57,558 nt of DNA. Source: Nemertoderma westbladi (taxonomy: Eukaryota > Xenacoelomorpha > Nemertodermatida > Nemertodermatidae). Positions 49,508-57,558 of the stretch are shown piece after piece. The stretch lies in the NCBI GenBank assembly GCA_032718475.1, contig JAUCBJ010007880.1:1-57558 (forward strand). Reading direction: 5' to 3'. The position numbers and the translations under genes are program-made. Position 1 is the stretch's first letter; each line of letters begins with the position of its first letter. Under the pieces are notes generated by a model. It was not told the origin of the DNA and searched no databases. It saw nothing but the letters and a program-made list of their open reading frames with translations.

Positions 49508-49554
49508 CATGTGCTGCAGAGTATTCAGATCTCATGAGTTTACTAAGAAATCAG

Positions 49555-51027
49555 TTAGTAGCGTGACCTCATTACAACGCGGTACGGAAGTGGTTTGTAT
49601 AGGAAACCGGGTGCCCCGCTAAGTAAACTAGGTAGTTCCCCTTCAGCTGAAACTGTATATCGGTGTAGAAGATGAGGGATAATCACCTTCAACACAGTCA
49701 TGGCGATCTGTTCACCGACACAGGTCCTGGAACCGGCTCCAAATGCGAGGAATTCCTTGGGTTTCACTAAAGTTACACCATCACCCGAAAGAAAATGTTG
49801 AGGGTAAAACTCCTTGGGTTTCTTCCACACATCACCATCTCTCATTAAGCTCCATGTGTTATAAATTATTATGTCGCTTGTCTTTATAGTGTAAGATTCT
49901 ATTTGTGTTGTGTTACCAACTGCTCGGGGGAATCCACAAGGCACCACGGCACCTATTCGCAAGGTTTCTAAGATACAAGCTTCTATGTATGGGATCTCAG
50001 CAATATCCTTGAGTGTAGGTAGTCTATCTCGCCCCACTCGTTCATCTAACAATGATTGACAGCGGGTCTGTATCTCTGGGTGCGTGGCTATCACCAATAG
50101 GAACCAATTCAATGTTGCTGCTGTGGTATCTCCACCAGCAGCAAATATTTCACTCATATTACATGTACGATTATCATTGTCATATAACTTTGCCTTCTCG
50201 AAGTCTCCAGAATCAAGGTGTTTTCTTTCTTCCATAAGATGAGCATGAAGATAGTCTGTAGGAGTCTCGCTGAAGTGAAAATTTTCTTTATGAGCTTCAA
50301 TAAATCTTTGGAAATACATTCCACGCTTCGGATCTCCAGATGTAAACCTCTCACTTTTTTTAGTAATTAGATTTCCGATAAATTTTGGTAAAATCATAAT
50401 GCTCAATGATTGTGATCCTTTCTCGATGTCCCCCAATAGGTTGTCAAGGTCTGTTTCGTTGTACTCAAATCGCTCACTAAAAAGAATTTGGCTTATAACA
50501 TTCGCTGTAACTTTGTTGATAATTATCGAGGGATCAAATGATGCTCCTTCTTGCGATAGTATCCATTCATTCAAAAAAGAAGTCTCATTCAAAATAACTT
50601 CTGCTAATTTTTCATTTCTCATGGAGGATTTGAGTAAAAAACGAGCTAGTATTTTCCTGTTGTGAGTCCAAAGTGCACCACTGCTGAATGTAATACCTTG
50701 ATTGAATTTATTGAAAAATCCAGGCCTGTCAGCAAATATTTTTGCGTTATTTATAAGCGACTCTTTGATCAACCGAAATGAATTGAGGATGATGACACTT
50801 GATCCAGGAATCGGAATTCTTATTATATCTGTTCCTTTATTTCTGCACCATTCACGTAGTTCTGCGGAAGGCCACATCAATGTTTTCCTCATTTTAAGTA
50901 ATGCGGATACAACAGAAGATAATGTTGGTGTAGGTGGTCGTTTTGAGTATTGAAACTTGAAGCACCAAAACGCAAATAATGTTACCAATAATATAATGAA
51001 TGTTAGCAGAATACTATATATCTCCAT
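49555..51027 (-). CDS. Cytochrome P450, CYP2-like (clan 2)
   Basis: 490 residues, the normal length of a microsomal P450. These enzymes are haem monooxygenases of the ER membrane that use NADPH-P450 reductase. The N-terminal anchor (about 5-24) is followed by a Pro-containing hinge (KRPPTPT, 29-35). The I helix has AGGDTT at 297-302 for oxygen activation, the K helix has ETLR at 354-357, and the haem loop FGAGSRTCVGEQ holds the axial Cys 436. The PERF-type motif is FYPQHF (407-412), lacking the usual Arg, as is common in CYP2 proteins with PxHF. The sequence contains no frameshift. It is intronless, unlike most animal CYP2 genes, so a retrocopy origin is possible. The substrate cannot be predicted. 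Confidence 0.93.
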   Translation of the reverse strand: MEIYSILLTFIILLVTLFAFWCFKFQYSKRPPTPTLSSVVSALLKMRKTLMWPSAELREWCRNKGTDIIRIPIPGSSVIILNSFRLIKESLINNAKIFADRPGFFNKFNQGITFSSGALWTHNRKILARFLLKSSMRNEKLAEVILNETSFLNEWILSQEGASFDPSIIINKVTANVISQILFSERFEYNETDLDNLLGDIEKGSQSLSIMILPKFIGNLITKKSERFTSGDPKRGMYFQRFIEAHKENFHFSETPTDYLHAHLMEERKHLDSGDFEKAKLYDNDNRTCNMSEIFAAGGDTTAATLNWFLLVIATHPEIQTRCQSLLDERVGRDRLPTLKDIAEIPYIEACILETLRIGAVVPCGFPRAVGNTTQIESYTIKTSDIIIYNTWSLMRDGDVWKKPKEFYPQHFLSGDGVTLVKPKEFLAFGAGSRTCVGEQIAMTVLKVIIPHLLHRYTVSAEGELPSLLSGAPGFLYKPLPYRVVMRSRY

Positions 51028-51414
51028 ATTGTTGTTGAATCCAATGATTTAATAATAAATAATGTTTAATATATTCTAGACAATAATATAGACTAAACAA
51101 TGCACATCATACTGTGTGTAGTATCTGGTGATATTATTAAAATTATAATGGAAGATATAAATCAACACAGATATATATGTTCAACCTCTGTTCATGTTCT
51201 GATCAGAGATTGTAAATAATCGAACATCAATGCTATAATGTGCTACATTCACAAAAGTGTGTTTGTGAATTTCTATGTAGTTATAGAAAAATTCAAATTA
51301 AAAATATAATTAATGCAAGTGTTGAAATGTTGGATGGTACTGTGTTTGTGTCTACTGAGGGCATAACGAGGCTTCCAAATTTATTGTAATATAGTGTATT
51401 GTAGTGAAGAAGGT
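51028..51414. other. P450 upstream region
   Basis: AT-rich; should include the P450 promoter on the minus strand. No definite element is seen. Confidence 0.35.
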
Positions 51415-51655
51415 TTATTAGATCAGTTGGTTGGGCGCCGGGCTCTGGGCCTGCTATCTATGCAATCTTTGTAGGTTTGAGCCCCACCACGATCCACTCA
51501 GCCTTTCATCCACTGGGATCGATAAAGTGAGTACCACTTAAATTACTGGGAGTAAACCTTGGGAAATGAGTAGCGCCCACCCCTACCTTCTTGTTGAAGC
51601 TATTGAAAGAGGAGCCCTCGGGTCACCTCCGGCTCCAGCCACTGTTTGCTTTTTT
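51415..51655 (+). mobile_element. tRNA-derived SINE
   Basis: A tRNA-like head, AGATCAGTTGGTTGGGCGCC (A-box region), is followed about 50 bases on by GTAGGTTTGAGCCCCAC (B box). The body contains GGGATCGATAAAGTGAGTAC, typical of invertebrate SINEs of this kind, and GAGCCCTCGGGTCACCTCCG. It ends in a T-rich run near 51650. No cloverleaf is complete, so it is not a functional tRNA gene. Confidence 0.72.
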
Positions 51656-52400
51656 TTTAGTAAAGATATAAAAAATAGCATAAAATCATGTTCATAACTT
51701 AATTATAATATTGGAGACTCGACTGGGGAAACCGAGTCTAAATTTCAACTCAATTACTAGAATCGTGATGTAACTCTTGATTTTAACCTGGGAACTATTG
51801 GATCTATCTAATATTCAATTTATTGTATATTACCACAAGGAGAAAGTGCTATAGATACAGTTTATGTTATCCCCAACAATCTCTAAACTGCAGTCTAAAA
51901 TAGAAAAATTATAAAACAGTCTAAAATAGAAAAATTCAGAGAAATGTTAATCATTATTTTTGGATCTATGGAGACGGTAAAAGATTCTTAAACAAGCAAA
52001 GAGTGAACAATATGAAAAATCAAGCTAACATTGAGAAAAATCAAGCTAAGTTATTCCTGAAAGATAGAAAACACTCTACATCTCCACAGCAGAAGTTCAC
52101 TTATGAAACTTTCCAGATTTGTTTAATCACCAACAATTACAGACTGGCCCAGTGGGCACACACCATGCTAGATTTCTTGCTATGAAGTATTACTATTTAT
52201 TTTGTTGAAATAAAATAGTGGGTCATAAAGTTTAATAAAGCTATTTTATTTTCATGTAATTTTATTCAGAATATATTATTATCCTCCTCCCAAAATCTCC
52301 TTTCCTCTGCACAACTCTTTTTTGTCATCTAAAGCGTTTTCGATTTGCGTGCCTATCTGTACTACTCATGCTCGGCTCAGCTGTTTTCATGAGGTTCTGC
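51656..52400. other. Intergenic, no recognised gene
   Basis: AT-rich. A 60-codon plus-strand frame at 52003-52185 has no recognisable motif and is not supported. Confidence 0.4.
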
Positions 52401-53930
52401 TGTAATAAGGCTACCGTGTATTATTCTCAGATCATTGCCCCCAGATTCCTAATTTTTCGAATCATAAACCAAGGTTAAGGCTGACTGAATATCCAGGTTG
52501 GAAGGAACCCTTAATGGTTGGAAGGTCCATCTTGAATAGCTCCTAAATAATGTCAGGGTATTTCTGTATTTCCTGATAACTTTGTGGAACAAAAAGTGTC
52601 TGATTCTACAGTCCCTCATGTAACATTGGTGACATCACCTTTGCCAAAGTCAAGGCTGCAAAAACCATTAAGACCAATCGTGCCAGTAGATTAGATGATG
52701 TCACCCCTGTTGTCTTTAAAATACTAAAGTGTTTGGAGCTCATTCACCCTATCATAATAGACATTTACCGGACAAAGAGAGTGCCAAGAAATGAAAACGA
52801 ATAATTTGGTCTCCATTCCTGATAACAGCAACCTAACACTCTATGGAGCTTTTCATTGATTCTCGATTGCTGCAAATCTATACAATAGAATTCTATTAAA
52901 TCGCATCAGGGATCCCATTAACGGACTGCTATGTGGAAATCAGAATGGGTTCTGTAAATGTCATGGGACCATGGAGCACATTCTAGTGCTTAAAATGATG
53001 ATAATTGAAGAGTTATCAAAAAAGAAAGACAGATATCTGGCTGTTATCTCTTGTTGACTTCTTTAAGGCCTTCGATTCATTCTCTTGATCACGTATATTC
53101 ACTATTCAGCATACTTGCATTATATTGGATTCCTGATGATATTATTGCAGAAATCAGATCAGTATATGATGGTTTGACAACATTTGTGTCTACTGTTGAC
53201 GGTGACCCAGAACCATTCGAGTGAGTCTTCTTCTAGGTGATACACTTGCACCATTCTTATTTATAATTGTGGTTGACTGACTATGCTCTATGCGTGTCCT
53301 TAGATCATTATAATGATGATGGGGTGGGTGATGCTAACACCCCTACTGACTCCAGAAATCTAGGAAATCCAGCCAAGTACCTAACTTATCTAGACTTCAC
53401 TGATGACCTAGGAGTACCCTCGGAATCACTAGAGAGGGCCAACGGCCCCTCAGCTCATTAGAATCGATACTTCTTGTGTTGGTCTATTTGTTAACTCCAA
53501 GGCTAAAATTTTGACAGTTGACTTCAACATTCCTCGGGAAATGTCTGAAAGTATGAGCATGAGCTCTAAGTAAGGATGGTATAGTTGAGCATGTGAATTA
53601 ATTCTGCTATCTGGAATCATCATGGATCCGGAAGTCAGGTAATGAATACCTTCATATATGTAATGGGAATGCATTGGAGGCAGCATTGAATGGGCTGTCC
53701 AGGATATGGAATTCGTAGGATACATCAGAAACTTTACGTTTGACTAAATTTAGAACAACAGTAGAACCAGTACTCCTATGGAGTCCATGCTGAGCTCTAA
53801 CTGCTGATCAAAGCAACTATCTGGATTGCACATACACAAGAATGCTACACATGGTTCATTGTACAAGTACAATGCACACATCTGCACCCAGATACTATAT
53901 AATATTGGAAATGTTCCATCCTCCCATGCC
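52401..53930 (+). pseudogene. Degraded LINE copy, endonuclease end to C-terminal region
   Basis: The longest LINE copy in extent, but with many stops and frameshifts. It starts with a possible endonuclease relic (LFSDHCPQIPNF, about 52425) and the linker (GTTGGAAGGTCCATCTTGAA, about 52510). It continues through the RT start (about 52640-52990: VTPVVFKILKCLE, then NQNGF), DFFKAFDS (about 53055), DTLAPFLFIIVVD (about 53237), LDFTDDLGVPSES where the second motif residue is changed (FADD to FTDD, about 53390), and ends near the SNQTLYNIG region. It is much older than the near-identical copies and stops at a C21 run. Confidence 0.8.
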
Positions 53931-53949
53931 CCCCCCCCCCCCCCCCCCC
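53929..53949. repeat. C21 homopolymer
   Basis: Twenty-one C at the point where LINE homology ends. The length may be imprecise. Confidence 0.85.
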
Positions 53950-54239
53950 TAGCTGTTTTGATCGTAATTAAATCTAGTAAAGAATCAACCAGTAAATTAT
54001 GGATTCAGTGTTTGAGGTGTCAAGTGTTAAAGAGGCAGCACACTTCCACAGCTTGTTGCATCCTGGTAGAACGTACCAATTTACAAAGAAACGAAGCAAC
54101 CGTGATGGTATTTACATAATAAATGTTAAGTAGATGGGGTATAGAACGAAATCCTGACAGTAATATTAAATATCCCGCCCAAATGTTTCAAGTAAAATAT
54201 ATTTTGTAGTCAAAAAATAATTACTGCGGCTAAAAATAC

Positions 54240-54341
54240 GCATGGGCTAAGAATACTCGCGGGCTAAGGAAACGCGTGGGCTAAGAATATTCGCGGGCTA
54301 AGGTAACGCGTGGGCTAAGAATACTCGCGGGCTAAGAATTC
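54240..54341. repeat. 34-bp minisatellite, three units (2 x 17)
   Basis: The unit is GCGTGGGCTAAGAATAC followed by TCGCGGGCTAAGGAAAC, two related 17-bp halves. It is related in wording (TCGCGGGC-TAA) and in period to the 51-bp array at 56595. Confidence 0.88.
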
Positions 54342-54514
54342 ATCCAACCCATGGTAGCATTTATATTATTTGGTTTTGGGGAATGAGGATTAAGCAACGG
54401 CGTGTGATTGTTTATAATAACCTACTTTTGATTGAGTATACTTAATTTGTTTAACTTTACTGGAGACAGTGTTAATAAAAAAATACAAGGTGCAGTATTA
54501 CATGTTCGTGGGGC

Positions 54515-54835
54515 CTTCGCGCAGCACGAAGTGAGCAAAGCCTTTAGCATATGGGCACCATTAACGAGTTGTCTTCTGTTAGTCAGAAGTCTTCAACACT
54601 ATACTCGTCCCCCTCTTGTGCCTCGTTGCGTTTGTTCGTTTTTGACCAAACTTCGGATTACTTTTGACTGACTACATACATACCAAGTTTCGTTTAATTT
54701 CATCAAGGAATAACTGAGTTATTAGCGATCAAAAGTTTACGACGACGACAGACGACGACGACAGACAACACGCCAATGGCACCCATATGCTAAGGCTTCG
54801 CTCACTTCGTGGCTTGCCTCACAGTATAATCGTCC
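54515..54835. mobile_element. Inverted-repeat element with (CGA)n, probable MITE or SINE-like family
   Basis: GCACGAAGTGAGCAAAGCC, then TTAGCATATGGGCACCA (54525-54562), is matched inverted by TGGCACCCATATGCTAAGGC, then TTCGCTCACTTCGTGGC (54777-54813). Between them are AAGTTTCGTTTAATTTCATC and ACGACGACGACAGACGACGA. A similar arrangement (GACGACGG runs before a self-complementary GTGAGCTAA-type end) is common in marine invertebrate genomes. Exact termini and target duplication are unclear. Confidence 0.6.
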
Positions 54836-55007
54836 GAGGACAAACTAACTAATATAATATAATGAATTAATGATTTCAAGAGAAATATTCAGTCGACTGC
54901 CTGACATTTTGTCGATCAATTTAAAGTAAAGTAGTGCTTTTAGTTAATTAAATTAAATTAATTAAAATAGTGTATGTTAATGGAGGAGGCCGTTGTCGAT
55001 ACTACTA
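54836..55007. other. Short AT-rich spacer
   Basis: Contains an AATTAAATTAAATTAATT palindrome just before the LINE tail. No gene. Confidence 0.4.
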
Positions 55008-56525
55008 CTAGGATCGGCATGCTGCATTGCAGCTGCATTTTTAAGAATGCTGTGCCGGCTTGTCAACAAAATTGCACCGCCACAACTCCCTATCACCCAT
55101 GACATTTGCTAGATCATCCGCATCTTTAAGGCCAGTGTCCTTTAAGATGCGTCTCAAGAAAGTCATGGGCTGTCCACCATGCTTATTCACTCCATGAGGC
55201 TGCCAAAGTACAAGATTATGCACTGGCTGGTCCTCACGGCGAAAGCAATGTCCTGCAAAGCGGAGGCGATTTTGTTCTAGTGTCAAGCTTGGGGGAACCA
55301 ATGAGACACCTCCAATGTTATATAGTGTCTGGTTGGAGATGTGTGCATTGTACTTGACACAATGTACCCGGCGTAGCATTCTTGTGAATGTGCCATCCAG
55401 AGATTTGGTGTCCTCAGCAGTTAGAGCCCAGCATGGACTCCCGTAGAGGAGTACTGGAACTACTGCTGCTCTAAATAATCGGACCTTAATTTTCCGATTA
55501 ATTCTAGGTGACTTCCAAATCCTGGAAAGCCTATTCAAGGCTGCCCATGCCTTTCCCTTACGTATTCGAAGGTCCTCACCTGACTTCCGGATCCACGATC
55601 CCAGGTAACAGAAGTCGTCCACATGCTCAAGCATACCATCCTTTGAGCTTATGCTCATCCGATCACAGACTTGCTGAGGACTTTCAAAGTTAACTGTCAG
55701 AATTTTGGTCTTTCTGGAGTTAATAAAAAGACCAACACTAGAAGCATCATGTTCTAATGAGCTGAGGAGCCGCTGGGCTCTCTCTAATGATTCTGAGAGT
55801 ACTCCTAAGTCATCAGCAAAGTCTAGATCAGTTAGGTACTTGGCAGGATTTCCTCGACTTCTGGAGCCAGTAGGTGGAGTTATCATCACCCCATCATCAT
55901 TATGATGATCTAAGGACATGCGTAGAACATAGTCAACCACAATAATGAACAAGAATGGTGCAAGTGTGTCTCCTTGGAGGACGCCCCATAACACTTCAAA
56001 TGGTTCTGTGTCACCGTCAACAGTAGACACAAATGTTGTCGAACCATCGTATACTGATCTGATTGCCGCAATAATTTCATCAGGAATCCCATATAATGAA
56101 AGTATGCTGAACATACGTGAGCGAGAGACTGAATCAAAAGCCTTGAAGAAGTCAACAAAGATAACAGCCAGATGCCTGTCTTTCATTTTTGATAACTCTT
56201 CAATTATCCTTCTAAGTGCCAAAATGGGCTCCATGGTCCCACGACCTTTACGGAACCCATTCTGATTTCCACGTAGCAGTCTCTCAATGGGATCCCTGAT
56301 GCGATTTAATAGAATTCTATTGTATAGTTTTGCAGCAATCGAGATCAATGAGATTCCCCGAAAAGAACCATAGAGTGTTAGGTTGCCCTTCTTGGGAACT
56401 GGCACCAACTTATTTGTTTTCATTTCTTGTGGGACTCTTGTTGTACGGTACATGTCTACTATGATGGGATAGATGAGCTTTAAACACTCAGGTATTTGTT
56501 GGATGTTGTCGATGACTTTGGTTGA
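55008..56525 (-). mobile_element. Longest well-preserved LINE copy (5'-truncated)
   Basis: The minus-strand copy ends at its 3' tail ACTACTACTA (55002-55011 on the plus strand) and extends 5' to about 56525, past the ATG of the open frame. Codons upstream still read IPECLKLIYPIIVDM. The endonuclease is missing. It serves as the local reference for the other copies. Confidence 0.9.
55041..56453 (-). CDS. LINE reverse transcriptase, 470 residues (RTE-like)
   Basis: A nearly complete RT domain without a stop: KTNKLVPVPKKGNLTLYGSF with RGISLISIAAKLYNRILLNR (motif 1), NQNGFRKGRGT (motif 2), IFVDFFKAFDSV (motif A, catalytic Asp), VLQGDTLAPFLFIIVVD (motif B), LDFADDLGVLSES (motif C, FADD), then the C-terminal GSWIRKSGEDL, LLYGSPCWAL, GHCFRREDQPVHNLVLWQPH and WRCNFVDKPAQHS. 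It synthesises DNA at a nicked target using the LINE RNA. The first residue is internal to the original polyprotein, so the element itself is truncated and lacks the endonuclease. Clade assignment (RTE/RTEX) is by motif resemblance and tail type only. Confidence 0.9.
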   Translation of the reverse strand: MYRTTRVPQEMKTNKLVPVPKKGNLTLYGSFRGISLISIAAKLYNRILLNRIRDPIERLLRGNQNGFRKGRGTMEPILALRRIIEELSKMKDRHLAVIFVDFFKAFDSVSRSRMFSILSLYGIPDEIIAAIRSVYDGSTTFVSTVDGDTEPFEVLWGVLQGDTLAPFLFIIVVDYVLRMSLDHHNDDGVMITPPTGSRSRGNPAKYLTDLDFADDLGVLSESLERAQRLLSSLEHDASSVGLFINSRKTKILTVNFESPQQVCDRMSISSKDGMLEHVDDFCYLGSWIRKSGEDLRIRKGKAWAALNRLSRIWKSPRINRKIKVRLFRAAVVPVLLYGSPCWALTAEDTKSLDGTFTRMLRRVHCVKYNAHISNQTLYNIGGVSLVPPSLTLEQNRLRFAGHCFRREDQPVHNLVLWQPHGVNKHGGQPMTFLRRILKDTGLKDADDLANVMGDRELWRCNFVDKPAQHS

Positions 56526-56594
56526 ATGGGGTATAAGTAAGAAGAAAAACGGATTGCCTTATACAAATACAGATTGCCAAATACAATGCGGGCA
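56526..56594. other. Short spacer before the minisatellite
   Basis: AATACAGATTGCC/AATACAATGC sequence leading into the 51-bp array. No gene. Confidence 0.4.
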
Positions 56595-56930
56595 CTAATG
56601 ACTCGCGGGCACTAACGTCTCTCTTGCAGACAAGGTCCTCGGGCACTAATGACTCGCGGGCACTAACGTCTCACCTGCAGACAAGGTCCTCGGGCACTAA
56701 TGACTCGCGGGTACAAACGTCTCACTTGCAGACAAGGTCCTCGGGCACTAATGACTCGCGGGCACTAACGTCTCTCTTGCAGACAAGGTCCTCGGGCAGT
56801 AATGACTCGCGGACACTGACGTCCCACTTGCAGACAAGGTCCTCGGGCACTAACGTCTCACTTGCAGACATGGTTCTCGGGCACTAATGACTCGCGGGCA
56901 CTAAAGTCCTGAGACATTAAGTGCCCGCGG
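56595..56930. repeat. 51-bp minisatellite, about six units (3 x 17)
   Basis: GACTCGCGGG starts at 56600, 56651, 56702, 56753 and 56804, exactly 51 bp apart. Then there is a shortened unit and a last GACTCGCGGG near 56889. Each unit is three 17-bp thirds (GACTCGCGGGCACTAAC, GTCTCWCTTGCAGACAA, GGTCCTCGGGCACTAAT). Because 51 is a multiple of three, an 87-codon frame of a repeated 17-residue peptide is open here; it has no other sign of being a gene. Confidence 0.93.
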
Positions 56931-57463
56931 GCACTAATGCCTCCAATCGGGGATACACGAAGTGGCGCCTTGCGGAGCACGTAACATAAACTTATGTTAA
57001 GTGTCAACTCGAAAGAATTCTAAACAAAACTCGAAATAATTATAAGAAAAAGGGACCTTTGAGTACAGTAAGAGGCGCCAAAAAGCCAAAAATAACAAAC
57101 GCAATAACTTGTTGTTAATTTATTATGTTGCGCTATGGGCTCCAAAGGGCGAAATGTCTAATTGTGAAATCCTTCTCTCATTTCGATTTAGTTAGTTATA
57201 ATCCCTTCCAGTGGAAGTTGTGATATCTACTAATCACAGTCTGTCTTTGTGGGGACAGTAGTCGATCTGCAGTTCTCCGGTTTGCCGCTAGAGGGCGAGA
57301 TATCTGAAAATGAAAGCTTCCCCATTTCGTTGACCTTAATCCGTTTAAACTGAATCTTGGCTTGGTGTATCTGTATATGCACCAGACCAGGTGCTGCGAC
57401 TTTGTGAGGAGGGGAGGTTGATCGGCCTGCAGTCTGCCGGTTGAGTGCAATCTTCAAATGCAT
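56931..57463. other. No recognised gene
   Basis: A GTGCCCGCGGGCAC palindrome (about 56921-56934) closes the minisatellite. Minus-strand frames of 84 and 107 codons overlap the following repeat and contain no known motif. Confidence 0.4.
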
Positions 57464-57558
57464 ACAACCTTCGCCCGCGTCCAATCTCCGCCTGCGTCCA
57501 ACCTTCGCCCGGGGGAAACCTTCACTCGCAAGGCAATCTTCGCCCGCGAGCAACCTTC
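57464..57558. repeat. 17-bp minisatellite running off the right edge
   Basis: AACCTTCGCCCGCGTCC-type units (AATCTCCGCCTGCGTCC, AACCTTCGCCCGGGGGA, AACCTTCACTCGCAAGG and others) follow each other every 17 bp, about five and a half units. It continues beyond the window. Confidence 0.88.

Noticed and set aside
51415-51500. Possible tRNA gene
   Set aside because: A- and B-box-like sequences are present but no cloverleaf or anticodon arm forms, and the body is typical SINE.
56624-56887. 87-codon plus-strand frame with a repeated 17-residue peptide
   Set aside because: It arises because the 51-bp repeat is a multiple of three. No start context, splice site or homology supports a gene.

Overview
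The window is eukaryotic, from an invertebrate animal genome, probably marine; the species cannot be fixed from sequence alone. The evidence is spliced genes with GT-AG introns, animal protein families (AP-3 sigma, TMEM63/CSC1, a CYP2-like P450, a SHIPPO-repeat ciliary protein, a C12orf56 homologue), a low-GC background, and dense metazoan-type transposons (BEL/Pao, an RTE-like LINE, hAT- and Harbinger-like MITEs, tRNA-derived SINEs). Small palindromes TACCGGTA and TAGGCCTA recur in several clusters.

Layout. 1-1.3 kb: a 163-bp satellite and a G/C hairpin. 1.4-1.6 kb: one calmodulin-like exon (minus). 2.6-3.4 kb: 68-bp and smaller tandem repeats. 3.4-5.6 kb: LINE fragments, one of them inserted inside an older copy with a visible 10-bp target duplication. 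6.5-9.0 kb: an intronless TMEM63/CSC1 channel gene. 9.2-12.7 kb: LINE remnants and a 19-bp minisatellite. 13.9-14.7 kb: a foldback Harbinger-like MITE. 14.8 kb: a possible terminal exon. 15.5-16.3 kb: a SHIPPO-repeat gene (minus), divergent from a C12orf56-like gene (plus, five exons, 17.0-19.8 kb) whose 3' half was not found. 19.8-24 kb: dispersed repeats.

24.0-41.9 kb is a three-level nest. A minus-strand LINE is split by a hAT-like MITE (8-bp duplication CACCCATG). The MITE is split by a 15.8-kb BEL/Pao retrotransposon (5-bp duplication CGTTA) whose 1166-bp LTRs differ at only one position I could find. The BEL element carries gag-protease and pol in one frame separated by a single TGA, a 2.3-kb leader with tandem duplications, an excess of consensus splice-donor motifs in gag, and a 3-kb 3' region holding what looks like a decayed third gene.

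42-57.6 kb: the three-exon AP-3 sigma gene (minus) with a small TTAA-flanked MITE in an intron, a 1-kb TA-flanked foldback element, an intronless P450 gene (minus), a tRNA-derived SINE, a degraded LINE (plus), an inverted-repeat element, the longest LINE copy (minus, 470-codon ORF), and three minisatellites built on multiples of 17 bp.

The host genes are unrelated cellular functions (ion channel, cilium, endosomal coat, oxidation) and do not form a pathway. Most of the structure comes from successive waves of transposon insertion.
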